A stretch of DNA of 64,000 bases. It comes from Amphibacillus marinus (GTDB lineage Bacteria > Bacillota > Bacilli > Bacillales > Amphibacillaceae). Shown here in pieces: positions 36,509 to 44,930 of the stretch. Location of the stretch: assembly GCF_900110345.1 (NCBI RefSeq), contig NZ_FODJ01000002.1, positions 264,049 to 328,048 of the forward strand, given 5' to 3'. The notes under the pieces are model-generated. The model saw only the letters and a program-made list of their open reading frames with translations. It was not told the DNA's origin and searched no databases. The position numbers and the translations under genes were made by a program. Within the stretch, counting starts at the first letter, position 1; each line of letters opens with the position of its first letter.

Positions 36509-37483
36509 ATGCAGTATAGACGAGTTGGTAATAGTGGTGTTAAAGTCAGCGCGCTTGGTCTTGGTAGTTGGCTAACCTATGGAACAGCATCCGAACAAAA
36601 GGCTGCTGATGCCTGTATAAAAACAGCATTTGATTGTGGAATTAATTTTTTTGATACAGCAAATGCCTACAATCGCGGTGCGGGTGAAGAAGCGATTGGT
36701 GCCGCACTAAAGCCGTATATCCGATCAAGTTACGTCCTCTCTACCAAGGTTTTTTTTCCGATGGGTAATGGACCAAATGATGGTGGACTATCAAGGAAGC
36801 ATATTATGGAGCAATGTGAAGCAAGTCTAAAACGGATGGGCACAGATTATATTGATATTTATTTCTGCCATCGTTACGACAACCAAACACCTACAGAAGA
36901 GACACTCCGTGCGCTTGATGACCTTGTTACACAAGGCAAAGTCTTATATACAGGTGTTAGTGAATGGAGTGCTGCCCAAATCACAGAGGCAACTGGCATT
37001 AGTAAGCGTTTGAATCTTGATCCGCTTATTTCAAACCAGCCGATCTATAACATGTTTGAGCGTTATATTGAAGAAGATGTGTTACACGTTAGTAAGCAAC
37101 ATGGTATTGGTCAAATTGTTTTCTCACCACTCGCTCAGGGCATCCTAACGGGTAAATATAAGCCAGGTGCACAAATCCCTAAAAATAGTCGCGCGGCTAA
37201 TGATCGTGTTAATGGCGTAATTAATAGTTATTTGCAAGACAATGTGCTCGAATCTGTGCAGCAGTTAGATAATGTTGCTCAGCAGCTCGATATCTCCTTA
37301 GCACAGCTATCATTAGCTTGGGTATTACGCCAACCAGGTGTGAGCTCTGCCTTAATTGGCGCAAGTAAGCCAGAACAGATTGAGGAAAACATTAAAGCTG
37401 CTGACGTAAATCTCCAGCCAGATACACTTGAAGAAATTGAACGTATTTTGAAAAAGGTTGCAGATTTTGCCCCTTTACGATAA
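36509..37483 (+). CDS. Aldo-keto reductase
   Basis: A 324-residue NADPH-dependent (alpha/beta)8 reductase of the potassium-channel-beta-like branch. The catalytic tetrad Asp49, Tyr54, Lys80 and His121 is present (FDTANAY, STKVF, CHRYD), and the cofactor-binding IGASKPEQIEEN lies near residue 292. It forms a two-gene transcript with the alpha-galactosidase and may reduce a sugar aldehyde released there, which is inference. Start ATG with AAAGGGAG. A strong terminator follows. Confidence 0.88.
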   Translation: MQYRRVGNSGVKVSALGLGSWLTYGTASEQKAADACIKTAFDCGINFFDTANAYNRGAGEEAIGAALKPYIRSSYVLSTKVFFPMGNGPNDGGLSRKHIMEQCEASLKRMGTDYIDIYFCHRYDNQTPTEETLRALDDLVTQGKVLYTGVSEWSAAQITEATGISKRLNLDPLISNQPIYNMFERYIEEDVLHVSKQHGIGQIVFSPLAQGILTGKYKPGAQIPKNSRAANDRVNGVINSYLQDNVLESVQQLDNVAQQLDISLAQLSLAWVLRQPGVSSALIGASKPEQIEENIKAADVNLQPDTLEEIERILKKVADFAPLR

Positions 37484-37500
37484 AAAAAAGGTGATAATAA

Positions 37501-37537
37501 ATAAGACCGCTAGCAGAATCTTTGCTAGCGGTCTTAT
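37501..37537. terminator. Bidirectional terminator
   Basis: A perfect 15-base stem (ATAAGACCGCTAGCA with its complement) and a seven-base loop lie between the aldo-keto reductase gene and the convergent DUF1801 gene. Confidence 0.8.
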
Positions 37538-37549
37538 CATTCAAAATTC

Positions 37550-37969
37550 TTAACCGGGATAGGTTTCCTTCAAAAACACAATAGATTGGTTAATTAATGC
37601 CTTTAAAACGTCACTATCAATATCGGCTACTTTATTAATATAGACACAAGCTTTACCAGTAGTATGCTTGCCGAAATCCTTCAAGAGCTTGTCACGTTCT
37701 TCGTCACCGGTTGCAAAGTACAAACTAATTTTAGCTTTTCGTGGTGAGAAGCCTACTAAAGGCGCATCTCCCTCATGACCAGACGAATATTTATAATGGT
37801 ACTTGCCAAATCCAATAATACTTGGCCCCCACATCTTTGCTTCGAAACCTGTTGTTTCGGTAAAAATATCTAATAATCGAAAGGCGTCCTCACGTTTCTG
37901 CAGACTAGCTACTTCTTCAATAAAAGCAATTACACTTTGATCTGTTTCTTTTGTCTTTAATTCATACAT
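37550..37969 (-). CDS. DUF1801 domain-containing protein
   Basis: A 139-residue soluble protein of the DUF1801 family. It contains FEAKMWGPSIIGFGKYHYKY and VGFSPRKAKISLYF, the two conserved strands. It is only distantly similar to the other DUF1801 protein at 31.1 kb. The function is unknown. Start ATG with GGGAGGTG. Single gene. Confidence 0.83.
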   Translation of the reverse strand: MYELKTKETDQSVIAFIEEVASLQKREDAFRLLDIFTETTGFEAKMWGPSIIGFGKYHYKYSSGHEGDAPLVGFSPRKAKISLYFATGDEERDKLLKDFGKHTTGKACVYINKVADIDSDVLKALINQSIVFLKETYPG

Positions 37970-38068
37970 TGCACAACACCTCCCATTTACGATGCCACCA
38001 TTTCCTCTGGCAAGTTAAATGAATAACTGCAACAAGTCGATTTACGAATGTGCTGACAGCAAATTTTC

Positions 38069-38629
38069 TTAGGTTTCTAGTTTTAACAAAAGTTGCTCAA
38101 TACGCAGCGACATTCCAGTCGGCTCTTCTACCATACCTCGGATAATCCAGTCCTCAATTACGCCGAATACACCTGAAGCAATAAACATACTTTCCGTCTC
38201 CTCCAGAATAGTGGGCTGATTTGGATAATGGTCTTCCTTAATCATTTCCTGGAGAATTTTCGCTTTAAAGGCTTGCTTAAACTTCTCAGGAGTTAGTAGC
38301 GTATCTTCGGGGTTAATCAATACATTAAAAAGTGTTTTGTTATGATAAATGTAATCAGTCATTTTGTTAATGAAATGCACCACTCCACGGCGTTCATTAA
38401 GGGGAAAGGATTCATCATAAAACCTATTTAATTGTGTAAACATTTCCTGCTCCACTTCACTATACAGATCATAAATGTCCTGATAATGTAAATAGAATGT
38501 CCCTCGACCAATATCAGCAAGCTCAGTCAGCTCAGAAATGGTTATCTTAGAAATGGTTTTATTATTCAATAACGTTAAAAAAGCTTGTTTAATTCCCGTT
38601 TTAGTTCGTATTGAACGTCTATCTGCCAC
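38069..38629 (-). CDS. TetR/AcrR family transcriptional regulator
   Basis: About 186 residues. An N-terminal helix-turn-helix (ISKITISELTELADIGRGTFYLHY) is followed by a helical domain of the TetR_C_7/C_8 type. The GTG at 38629 has GGGG at eight bases and gives the typical short N-terminus (ADRRSIRTKTGIKQAF); an ATG 24 bases upstream would run through the ribosome site. Divergent from the acetyltransferase gene, which is a possible target. Confidence 0.82.
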   Translation of the reverse strand: MADRRSIRTKTGIKQAFLTLLNNKTISKITISELTELADIGRGTFYLHYQDIYDLYSEVEQEMFTQLNRFYDESFPLNERRGVVHFINKMTDYIYHNKTLFNVLINPEDTLLTPEKFKQAFKAKILQEMIKEDHYPNQPTILEETESMFIASGVFGVIEDWIIRGMVEEPTGMSLRIEQLLLKLET

Positions 38630-38763
38630 ATTAACAACCCCATTCCTAAACAATTATACTTCTTTTGTTCATTAATAAACAAAAGAGCAATCATTACCTA
38701 TACTAAACGGCTGATATCCTTATTATAATAAAATAAAATAAATGATTTAAAAAGGGGCTCACA

Positions 38764-39393
38764 ATGGAATCATACCGCTTAGCTACAAAAAATGAATTGA
38801 ACGAAATTGCCACATTGTTTACCGAATCATTTTTAGAATATCCTTTATTCACCTATATCCTAGCCGGGAGTAACCATTATAAACAGCTCCTGTTTAAACT
38901 TAATTATATCAATACCCGGTGCTTTTTTCAGCAGAAAAGCTGTTTTGTTGGTACTTTAGATGGGAAAATCGTTTCAGTTATTCTATTGAAAAAAAGAGGC
39001 TCACATAGTCCAACTTTAGTTCAATACTTACGTAACGGCGGACTATCGCTATTAACACAAATCGGGCTTCGCCGATTGATTAAACTCATTAGAACGCTTG
39101 AACACATGAAAGAGGCCTGCATGAAAGATAGCAAAGAAAGCTGGTACGTTGAAGGACTAGCGGTTGCTAAGGGCTATCAAGGACGAAACTTGGGTAGTAA
39201 ATTATTTGAGTCATTTATTTTCCCTTATATCAGCGAACAAGGGGGCGGAAGACTAACACTCGTTACCCATACTGAATTAAACACTAAATTCTACCGAAAG
39301 AATGGTTTTGAGATTTTTAGTGAATACCGCATTGGATCAGATGATAATCACATAACAAATTACAGCTTGCAGAGAAATATCGGCTTGAAATAG
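38764..39393 (+). CDS. GNAT family N-acetyltransferase
   Basis: A 209-residue acetyltransferase. The acetyl-CoA motif is GLAVAKGYQGRNLGSKL (about residues 130-146), and the C-terminal FYRKNGFEIFSEYR is typical. The substrate is unknown. It starts with ATG after AAGGGG and is divergent from a TetR-type regulator 135 bases away. Confidence 0.85.
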   Translation: MESYRLATKNELNEIATLFTESFLEYPLFTYILAGSNHYKQLLFKLNYINTRCFFQQKSCFVGTLDGKIVSVILLKKRGSHSPTLVQYLRNGGLSLLTQIGLRRLIKLIRTLEHMKEACMKDSKESWYVEGLAVAKGYQGRNLGSKLFESFIFPYISEQGGGRLTLVTHTELNTKFYRKNGFEIFSEYRIGSDDNHITNYSLQRNIGLK

Positions 39394-39405
39394 CTAGCAA
39401 TCACA

Positions 39406-39433
39406 AGAAGAGAAGGGCTTTATCTTCTCTTCT
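39406..39433 (+). terminator. Terminator of the acetyltransferase gene
   Basis: AGAAGAGAAG pairs perfectly with CTTCTCTTCT around an eight-base loop, 13 bases after the stop codon. Confidence 0.7.
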
Positions 39434-39497
39434 GTATCTTGAGCATTTTTAAGAGCACTCTTTCAGATATTCCCTATGGATAACGCTTATTAAATAA

Positions 39498-39622
39498 CTC
39501 AACTTTCACACTGAAAATAATCATGAAGCCTTGATCATGTTTGGGAGAGTTGGCAATACCCATGTTGACTTTTTTATCAACGTGCCGTGCTCTGTCGTTC
39601 CAAAAAAAATGGTTTCACTTGC
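39498..39622 (+). repeat. Diverged partial copy of the 13.8 kb element
   Basis: These 125 bases align along their whole length with 13811-13940. Shared blocks include TGAAAATA, AAGCCTT, TGTTTG.GAGAG, GTTGA and TGTCGTTCC. Here the GTTGA/TCAAC hairpin around an eight-base T-rich loop is intact, while in the 13.8 kb copy it has decayed. Only the left end is present, so it is a truncated or solo end. The rest of the 39.4-39.7 kb gap holds no gene. Confidence 0.7.
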
Positions 39623-39730
39623 TCGACTAATCATCTTAATTTAACAAGCTACATCCGGTAACTACTAAGGCAAAACTTTTTCATTTAAATTATTTACTAA
39701 GCTCAAGAAAAAAACATTCGCTTCAACAAT

Positions 39731-40267
39731 TTAGATAATTTGCTGTTCTTTCGCATATTCAATTAACGCAAGGTACGGATTTTCAGCAGGTAAATGAAGT
39801 GCACGACAAAAAGCAGGTTCGGTTTTATATCCTAGCTGCTTTAACTGCATAACTTGCTCCCTAAAATACCTCCCATTTTTTTCTAAGAGATGATTCTCGA
39901 TAACCATATGCAGGTAGGCATTTTGTTTAATAACCGGTACAGGTTGTCCAAACACCTCTACTTCAAATGCCTTGTGAAAAAAATTCACCTTTAATACTTT
40001 CTTTCCGTTTATTTGCTTTTCCTTTAATTTGAAGCCTTTTAAGTGCCGAAACTTGTTAAGTGCTCTTCTGAATGCATTAAAATCATTCACCTCAGCGATA
40101 ATGTCCAAATCTGAACTGTCTATGATTAAATCCAAAGGGATCGTCCCACATAAACAAGCATTAAACCGAGCAAGTTGATTAGGTAAATGAAGCTCAGTCA
40201 AGCATTGAAAGGCTTTCTTTTGCTTCTCACTTCCCTGTTGTAAATAACTAAGATCGAAGAAATTCAT
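39731..40267 (-). CDS. DUF4269 domain-containing protein (nucleotidyltransferase-like)
   Basis: A 178-residue soluble protein. CGTIPLDLIIDSSDLDII resembles the strand-loop with paired Asp residues of minimal nucleotidyltransferases, and the overall pattern fits DUF4269. The function is unproven. Start ATG. Single gene. Confidence 0.78.
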   Translation of the reverse strand: MNFFDLSYLQQGSEKQKKAFQCLTELHLPNQLARFNACLCGTIPLDLIIDSSDLDIIAEVNDFNAFRRALNKFRHLKGFKLKEKQINGKKVLKVNFFHKAFEVEVFGQPVPVIKQNAYLHMVIENHLLEKNGRYFREQVMQLKQLGYKTEPAFCRALHLPAENPYLALIEYAKEQQII

Positions 40268-40655
40268 CGATACCCCCTAATATTACTTGTCTCAATTTCA
40301 TTATTAATATAATTGTAAACCGGCTAATTATAGCTTATCATAAGCAGAACAAAAACATTCACTTCATTATGTCAAAAAATAGTTGTTCATTTTTCGGAAG
40401 ATCCACTTGGTTATTGTCATTATAATTAAAGGAAAGTGTAGCTTTAATTACTGGCCAGTTAATCTGCGCTAAACTAACTGAGAGAAGGAATAACGATGCA
40501 TGCGTAGTAACTTAAAATTTAAACACGTTCTCTACCTCTACTAATGGTGAATAATTAAAATGAAGTAAGATTTTTAATTGGATAAGTAAATTGTTTAGAT
40601 TACTTATTATTTGATTATGTCAACGCATACTAAACCAGATAGAAGGGGCGATTCT
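40268..40655. other. Intergenic region before ada
   Basis: AT-rich stretch of about 390 bases between the divergent DUF4269 and ada genes. It should contain both promoters; a TATAAT occurs near 40420. An Ada-binding site cannot be named with confidence. No ORF or RNA motif recognised. Confidence 0.45.
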
Positions 40656-41711
40656 ATGATCACTTCAAATGAAAAAAAACAAGAGTATTATCAGGCGCTC
40701 GTTGAAAAGAACCATAATTATGATGGGATTTTTTTTGCTGGCATAAAAACAACCGGTATCTTCTGTCACGCAACTTGTACAGCTAGAAAACCAAAATTTG
40801 AGAATTGCGAATTTTATCAATTAGCAGAGCAAGCCTTGCTAGCGGGTTATCGACCTTGCAAAATTTGCAACCCATTATCTTTCCCTCATGCGATCCCTAT
40901 CGAAGTCGAACAGCTTATTAGAGCAGTTGAAGCTGAACCTGAAAAAAGGTGGAAAGAAAGTGATTTTGCAGAAATTGGGCTACATTCGGCTTCAGCAAGA
41001 AGAAAATTCAAGACGATTTATGGCATGACGTTTGTCCAATATGCACGCGCACGTCGCATGGGTCTTGCCTTTAAGGAAATCAAACATGGTAGTAAAGTCA
41101 TTGACCAACAGCTTGCAACTGGTTATGAGTCAGCTAGTGGCTTTAATGATGCGTTTACCAAAATCATGGGTAATCCCGCTAAAAAGACCTCAGTCAAGCT
41201 CCTTAGTGCGGCAATCTTGACCACACCAATCGGACGAATGATCAGCTTAGCAGATGATAACTATCTTTATTTACTAGAATTCCTTGATCGTCGTGGTTTG
41301 GAACGAGAAATCGAAAGATTAAGAAATAAACACAATTTTAGAATTATTTATGGACAAAACAAACTGAACGAAAAGCTAGCCAAACAGCTCCAGTTGTACT
41401 TTAACAAACAACTAGCGCACTTTACTATCCCGCTGTTCTACGATGGCTCAGCCTTTCAAAAGCAAGTATGGGACCAGTTAATCTCGATCCCAGTAGGTGC
41501 GACACGTAGCTATAAGGATATCGCCTTACAATTAGGCGATGCTGGAAAAGTTCGCGCAGTCGGTAATGCCAATGGCGCTAATCAAATTGCCATCTTAATT
41601 CCTTGTCACCGAGTCATCAAAAGCAATGGTGAATTAGGAGGCTATGGTGGTGGGATTGAACGTAAAGAATTTCTACTAACACTAGAAAGAGAGATGCAAG
41701 ATTGTTTATAA
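40656..41711 (+). CDS. ada: Bifunctional alkylation-repair protein and regulator Ada
   Basis: A 351-residue protein with three domains. The N-terminal zinc domain has Cys37, Cys41, Cys68 and Cys71, where a methyl-phosphotriester-accepting Cys is expected. An AraC-type DNA-binding region (about 80-180) follows. The C-terminal O6-methylguanine-DNA methyltransferase domain has the acceptor Cys317 in PCHRV. It removes methyl groups from DNA and, once methylated, activates repair genes. In B. subtilis these functions are split into AdaA and AdaB; here they are fused as in enteric Ada. The ATG at 40656 follows AAGGGG. A terminator follows. Confidence 0.9.
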   Translation: MITSNEKKQEYYQALVEKNHNYDGIFFAGIKTTGIFCHATCTARKPKFENCEFYQLAEQALLAGYRPCKICNPLSFPHAIPIEVEQLIRAVEAEPEKRWKESDFAEIGLHSASARRKFKTIYGMTFVQYARARRMGLAFKEIKHGSKVIDQQLATGYESASGFNDAFTKIMGNPAKKTSVKLLSAAILTTPIGRMISLADDNYLYLLEFLDRRGLEREIERLRNKHNFRIIYGQNKLNEKLAKQLQLYFNKQLAHFTIPLFYDGSAFQKQVWDQLISIPVGATRSYKDIALQLGDAGKVRAVGNANGANQIAILIPCHRVIKSNGELGGYGGGIERKEFLLTLEREMQDCL

Positions 41712-41729
41712 GATAAGCCACCTAAAAAA

Positions 41730-41764
41730 CGTCACTTAGTCAAATTAAATTGTACTAAGTGACG
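41730..41764 (+). terminator. Hairpin terminator after ada
   Basis: CGTCACTTAGT pairs perfectly with ACTAAGTGACG around a 13-base loop, 19 bases after the stop codon. Confidence 0.7.
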
Positions 41765-41952
41765 CATAATTTAAGCACTAGGTCGAGCTACTTTACCAAC
41801 TCACATGCAGGTTCTATGCTTAGTTATTTTAGCTCATAATAATAATAAGCCATTGTTCCTCTTCATTTTATTAAATAAGATAAACTATTGACTCGGTTCA
41901 TTAGCAGCAATTAACTGCCCTCCCGACAGATGACTAGCAAGACAGCCACGAA

Positions 41953-42642
41953 CTATTTAGTTATTACCTCTATTTTAGATTCTATTATTTGGCCATCAAT
42001 TGTTTTTACTACAAACGGTTCAACAATCTTGTTTATTCCGATGCTGATGAACGGAATCAATTGCTCTTCACCACCGTCTTCAATTTCAACAATAACTTCT
42101 GTACTACCAACTGTCTTTACGCGCTCGATCATTAATTTCTTCCCGGTATACCCCTCCCCCAATTGAATATAGATTTGTTTCTTCCCTTCAGATATGGTTG
42201 TCAATTCATAGTAGCTATCTGTGATATACTCACTGGCCGGGATGAAACCTCGCTCAATCTCCCAATAGCCTTCATTTGTAGCAATTGTCCACATGATAGT
42301 TGCAAACAAAAGCAAAGGTATTAAAAAAACAAGGCATTTATCAAGTCTATTTATCTTCAACTCAAGTTCATTGATTTTTGGAAATAAAAACAACATTAAT
42401 ACTGCTCCTATTAATGAGATCGCTATAATAATTGCTCCTAAGAAGCCAAAGCCAATTCCTTCAAAGCCGCCAATTTTGAAGGAACCAATTATAATTACCA
42501 CCACACCAATGTATAAGGTCACAATTGGCGCCATGAAGATCTTTCCAGATTTCTTTGTGATGATTAATGTAAACAGAAAAATAAGCATACCAATAAAAAT
42601 GCCAAAACAAATAATTGCAGCCAATCTAGCCACCTCCATCAA
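41953..42642 (-). CDS. Membrane protein of an ECF sigma operon
   Basis: A 229-residue protein of unknown family. Four hydrophobic segments lie in the first 120 residues, followed by an extracytoplasmic or cytoplasmic beta-rich tail (about 125-229). It overlaps the anti-sigma gene by four bases (ATGA) and is the third gene of a sigma/anti-sigma operon. Proteins in that position often modulate the anti-sigma factor, which is inference. Confidence 0.72.
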   Translation of the reverse strand: MMEVARLAAIICFGIFIGMLIFLFTLIITKKSGKIFMAPIVTLYIGVVVIIIGSFKIGGFEGIGFGFLGAIIIAISLIGAVLMLFLFPKINELELKINRLDKCLVFLIPLLLFATIMWTIATNEGYWEIERGFIPASEYITDSYYELTTISEGKKQIYIQLGEGYTGKKLMIERVKTVGSTEVIVEIEDGGEEQLIPFISIGINKIVEPFVVKTIDGQIIESKIEVITK

Positions 42643-43133
42643 TTAAAAAAAATTAACATGAATGTATCTAAGAAAAAAATAATGATGAAATCAAGCAAAA
42701 TAAATAGCATAAACCATTTCTTGTTGAAGAATGTCATTGTAAAGATTGTTAAGAAGATAATAGCAGGAAAGTAAATTAAAAATACCGTATTCTTAATGTA
42801 CTCAATCGCTGCCAAACCGGCTAAGTCCCAATTATAAAAATAAAAACTTGTATAAAGAATACAGACTACAATAAACGTACGAACAAGGAACATGACAAGC
42901 TTTAAGTTGCGATTAAATTGGATTATTTTTTTAAAAGGTTCTGGTTGTTTAGGTTCAACTATTATTGTACCTGAAGGATTACCTACATTAGTTAAGCGCT
43001 GATGATAGAGCTGTTGACATTCATGACAACCACTAATATGGTCTAGGACAATTTGCTTTGCATCATGATCTAACTCATCAATCATTCCAACAAGCTCTTG
43101 GGACAAAATATGAATCTTTTGTTGATCGTTCAC
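42639..43133 (-). CDS. Zinc-finger anti-sigma factor
   Basis: A 164-residue protein. An N-terminal cytoplasmic zinc-binding anti-sigma domain has the HxxxCxxC motif (His32, Cys36, Cys39; DHISGCHECQ), and two or three membrane segments follow (about 85-160). Such ZAS-domain proteins hold the cognate ECF sigma factor inactive until a signal at the membrane releases it. It lies four bases after the sigma gene. Its ligand or stress signal is unknown. Start ATG with AAGGTGA. Confidence 0.82.
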   Translation of the reverse strand: MNDQQKIHILSQELVGMIDELDHDAKQIVLDHISGCHECQQLYHQRLTNVGNPSGTIIVEPKQPEPFKKIIQFNRNLKLVMFLVRTFIVVCILYTSFYFYNWDLAGLAAIEYIKNTVFLIYFPAIIFLTIFTMTFFNKKWFMLFILLDFIIIFFLDTFMLIFFN

Positions 43134-43137
43134 CTTT

Positions 43138-43629
43138 TCACCTTCTTTTTGCTATCTGTTTACGCATTCTAAATACTTTCGACTTGAGGGTAGAAATGGG
43201 GATATGTAAGAGCTCCCTAATTTCCTGATAATCATAGCCATAGTAAACCTTAGCTAACAATATAGCTTTGTCTGTACTTGGTAAGCTAGCTAAAATTGAG
43301 TTAATTTGAGCATTTACGATAACTTTTAATTCCGGTGTTTGATTATGAATTAATAATGTCTCAATTAGATTCTCATCGCTCAACAATTCCGGTCTCTTTT
43401 TCTTATAGTAATCCAACAGTGTATTTTTTGTTGCTTTTACTAACCAGCTTTTTATATGTGTGACTTCAGAAATTAATGAAGGATTAGTTAGTATCTTGGA
43501 AAAAAGCTCTTGAATAATATCATTGGCCACCTCACCATCGCGAGTAAGGACCATAAGGAAGTGGCATAAGTATTGATAGTACTCTTGATAAAGTTTTTCT
43601 ATCTCATCGAATGGGTGTTTATTTGCCAT
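43138..43629 (-). CDS. ECF-type RNA polymerase sigma factor
   Basis: A 163-residue sigma-70 family protein of the extracytoplasmic-function group. Region 2 (about 10-75) contains NDIIQELFSKI, and region 4 (about 110-160) contains YGYDYQEIRELLHIPISTLKSKVFRMR. It heads a three-gene operon with its zinc-finger anti-sigma factor. Its promoter (TGCAAC-N16-CGTC) has the ECF form, so autoregulation is expected. Start ATG with GGAGGGG. Confidence 0.88.
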   Translation of the reverse strand: MANKHPFDEIEKLYQEYYQYLCHFLMVLTRDGEVANDIIQELFSKILTNPSLISEVTHIKSWLVKATKNTLLDYYKKKRPELLSDENLIETLLIHNQTPELKVIVNAQINSILASLPSTDKAILLAKVYYGYDYQEIRELLHIPISTLKSKVFRMRKQIAKRR

Positions 43630-43661
43630 CTTACCCCTCCCTACATATCACACACTAAAAA

Positions 43662-43687
43662 GACGACTCAACAAAGAAAAAGTTGCA
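43662..43687 (-). promoter_or_regulatory. ECF-type autoregulatory promoter
   Basis: On the minus strand, TGCAAC (43682-43687), 16 bases, CGTC (43662-43665). This matches the Bacillus ECF pattern TGAAAC-N16-CGT(C/A). It stands about 33 bases before the sigma gene start. The -35 hexamer is also the 3' arm of a terminator hairpin. Confidence 0.78.
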
Positions 43688-43704
43688 GCAATCTTGACTG
43701 CAAC
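43682..43704 (-). terminator. Terminator of the RpiR gene overlapping the ECF -35 element
   Basis: GTTGCAG pairs perfectly with CTGCAAC around a nine-base loop and is followed on the minus strand by TTTTTCTTT. It ends the upstream RpiR transcript. Its T tract and 3' arm double as the -35 region of the sigma promoter. Confidence 0.65.
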
Positions 43705-43859
43705 AATTTTTATTTTGGTCGTATTACTTTTTTATATGATTTTATCTCGAAGACTCGTCCGGTTTTCGCAGCACATTGATCGAAACACAGTTGCTTTCGA
43801 GGTAGAAGCAAGCAGATTTTCAATGGTTTCTTATTAATAACAAACCCGTTTCATATCGC

Positions 43860-44750
43860 TTATTCCTTCTCCTCAAATTCATCAGAGTCTTGTATAACTT
43901 TATTGGTACTATGACGATGATCAAAATAGCGGGCAACTTGAATTTTATAGGCCAAATTTTCTTGATAATTAAGTGAAAAAAGGGAAGCATACAAAATATC
44001 GAGCAAAAAGCAAATAGATGTATTTGAACTAAAGCTATCGATTTTAGAAATTAACTTTTCGCGGGTCGTTATTCGAAAAATGCAATCTGCATAGTTCGTC
44101 AACGTGTTTTCACCAATACTCGTTAACGCAATAATGGAGGCTTTTCGTCGTTGCAAGATAGGTAGCAAACTAATAATTCGATCCGTTTCACCACTATAAG
44201 AAATGACAATGGCACAAGTGTTTTCGTCTGAATTAGCCGCTTCATAACGGGGATCGACAGAGCAAATACGAATATTTTTATGAACTCTTGTCATTTTTGA
44301 TTTAAAGTCATGGCACAAGATTAAATTGTTATTCATGGCAAATATCTTAATTTCCTTGGCCTGTTCTAACAGACTAGTCGCTTTTTGTAAGTGACCATGC
44401 TTTATTAATGAGAGTGTGTCTTGTATTGTTGTTTGATTAAGCAACGCAATTTTATTCGCAATCGCTAACAAATTATCTTCCTGATCAAACGGGAAATTAG
44501 CATCAACATTGTTAAAATGGCTATTTAAATAAGCTATTTCATTCAAAAAAGCATCCTTTAATTCAATCCAGCCGTTAAAACCAAGTTTTTTGGCCACTCT
44601 AATTAACGTCGATGGGTGTGTATACGTATCATCAGCAATTTGTTTAATTGTTTTATCTGTCATACCTTCACGTTGGTCGAACATGTAAGTAATGACCGCT
44701 TGTTCCGACGTTGAGAAGATATTTTCTGTCATTTTCTCTGAAAGCATCAT
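43860..44750 (-). CDS. MurR/RpiR family transcriptional regulator
   Basis: About 297 residues. An N-terminal HTH_6 domain (about 1-75, with IKQIADDTYTHPSTLIRVAKKLGF) is followed by a SIS sugar-phosphate-binding domain (about 120-260, with CAIVISYSGETDRIISLL). It is divergent from a cellobiose-type PTS operon and probably controls it in response to a phosphorylated beta-glucoside. I chose the ATG at 44750, ten bases after AGGAGG; a GTG nine bases upstream overlaps the ribosome site. A perfect dyad in the intergenic region is its likely operator. Confidence 0.87.
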   Translation of the reverse strand: MMLSEKMTENIFSTSEQAVITYMFDQREGMTDKTIKQIADDTYTHPSTLIRVAKKLGFNGWIELKDAFLNEIAYLNSHFNNVDANFPFDQEDNLLAIANKIALLNQTTIQDTLSLIKHGHLQKATSLLEQAKEIKIFAMNNNLILCHDFKSKMTRVHKNIRICSVDPRYEAANSDENTCAIVISYSGETDRIISLLPILQRRKASIIALTSIGENTLTNYADCIFRITTREKLISKIDSFSSNTSICFLLDILYASLFSLNYQENLAYKIQVARYFDHRHSTNKVIQDSDEFEEKE

Positions 44751-44782
44751 TTTTATCACCCCTCCTTAGTATAGCACCTTTA

Positions 44783-44801
44783 TTGTAAATAGCATTTACA
44801 A
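44783..44801. promoter_or_regulatory. Candidate RpiR operator
   Basis: TTGTAAAT and ATTTACAA form a perfect dyad with a three-base centre. A second half site, TTGTAAAT, lies at 44827-44834. Both are in the divergent region between the RpiR gene and the PTS operon. Confidence 0.65.
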
Positions 44802-44834
44802 TTAGACAGGTATTTAACATGAAATTTTGTAAAT

Positions 44835-44887
44835 AGGATACGCTTTCACCTCTAAACGATTGTTTAAGAAAAAAATGCTCTTATAAT
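44835..44887 (+). promoter_or_regulatory. PTS operon promoter with cre site
   Basis: TTGTTT (44860-44865), 16 bases, TATAAT (44882-44887) is the promoter for the PTS genes. Just upstream, 44835-44849 read on the minus strand (GTGAAAGCGTATCCT) matches the cre consensus except at the first base. Glucose repression through CcpA is likely, on top of RpiR control. Confidence 0.65.
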
Positions 44888-44930
44888 AATAATTGAACAG
44901 ACAAACTTGTATTTAAAGGGGGCAAAAATA

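Noticed and set aside
41930..42166. Plus-strand open frame over the membrane protein gene
   Set aside because: It is the antisense of a well-supported operon gene and lacks a ribosome site.
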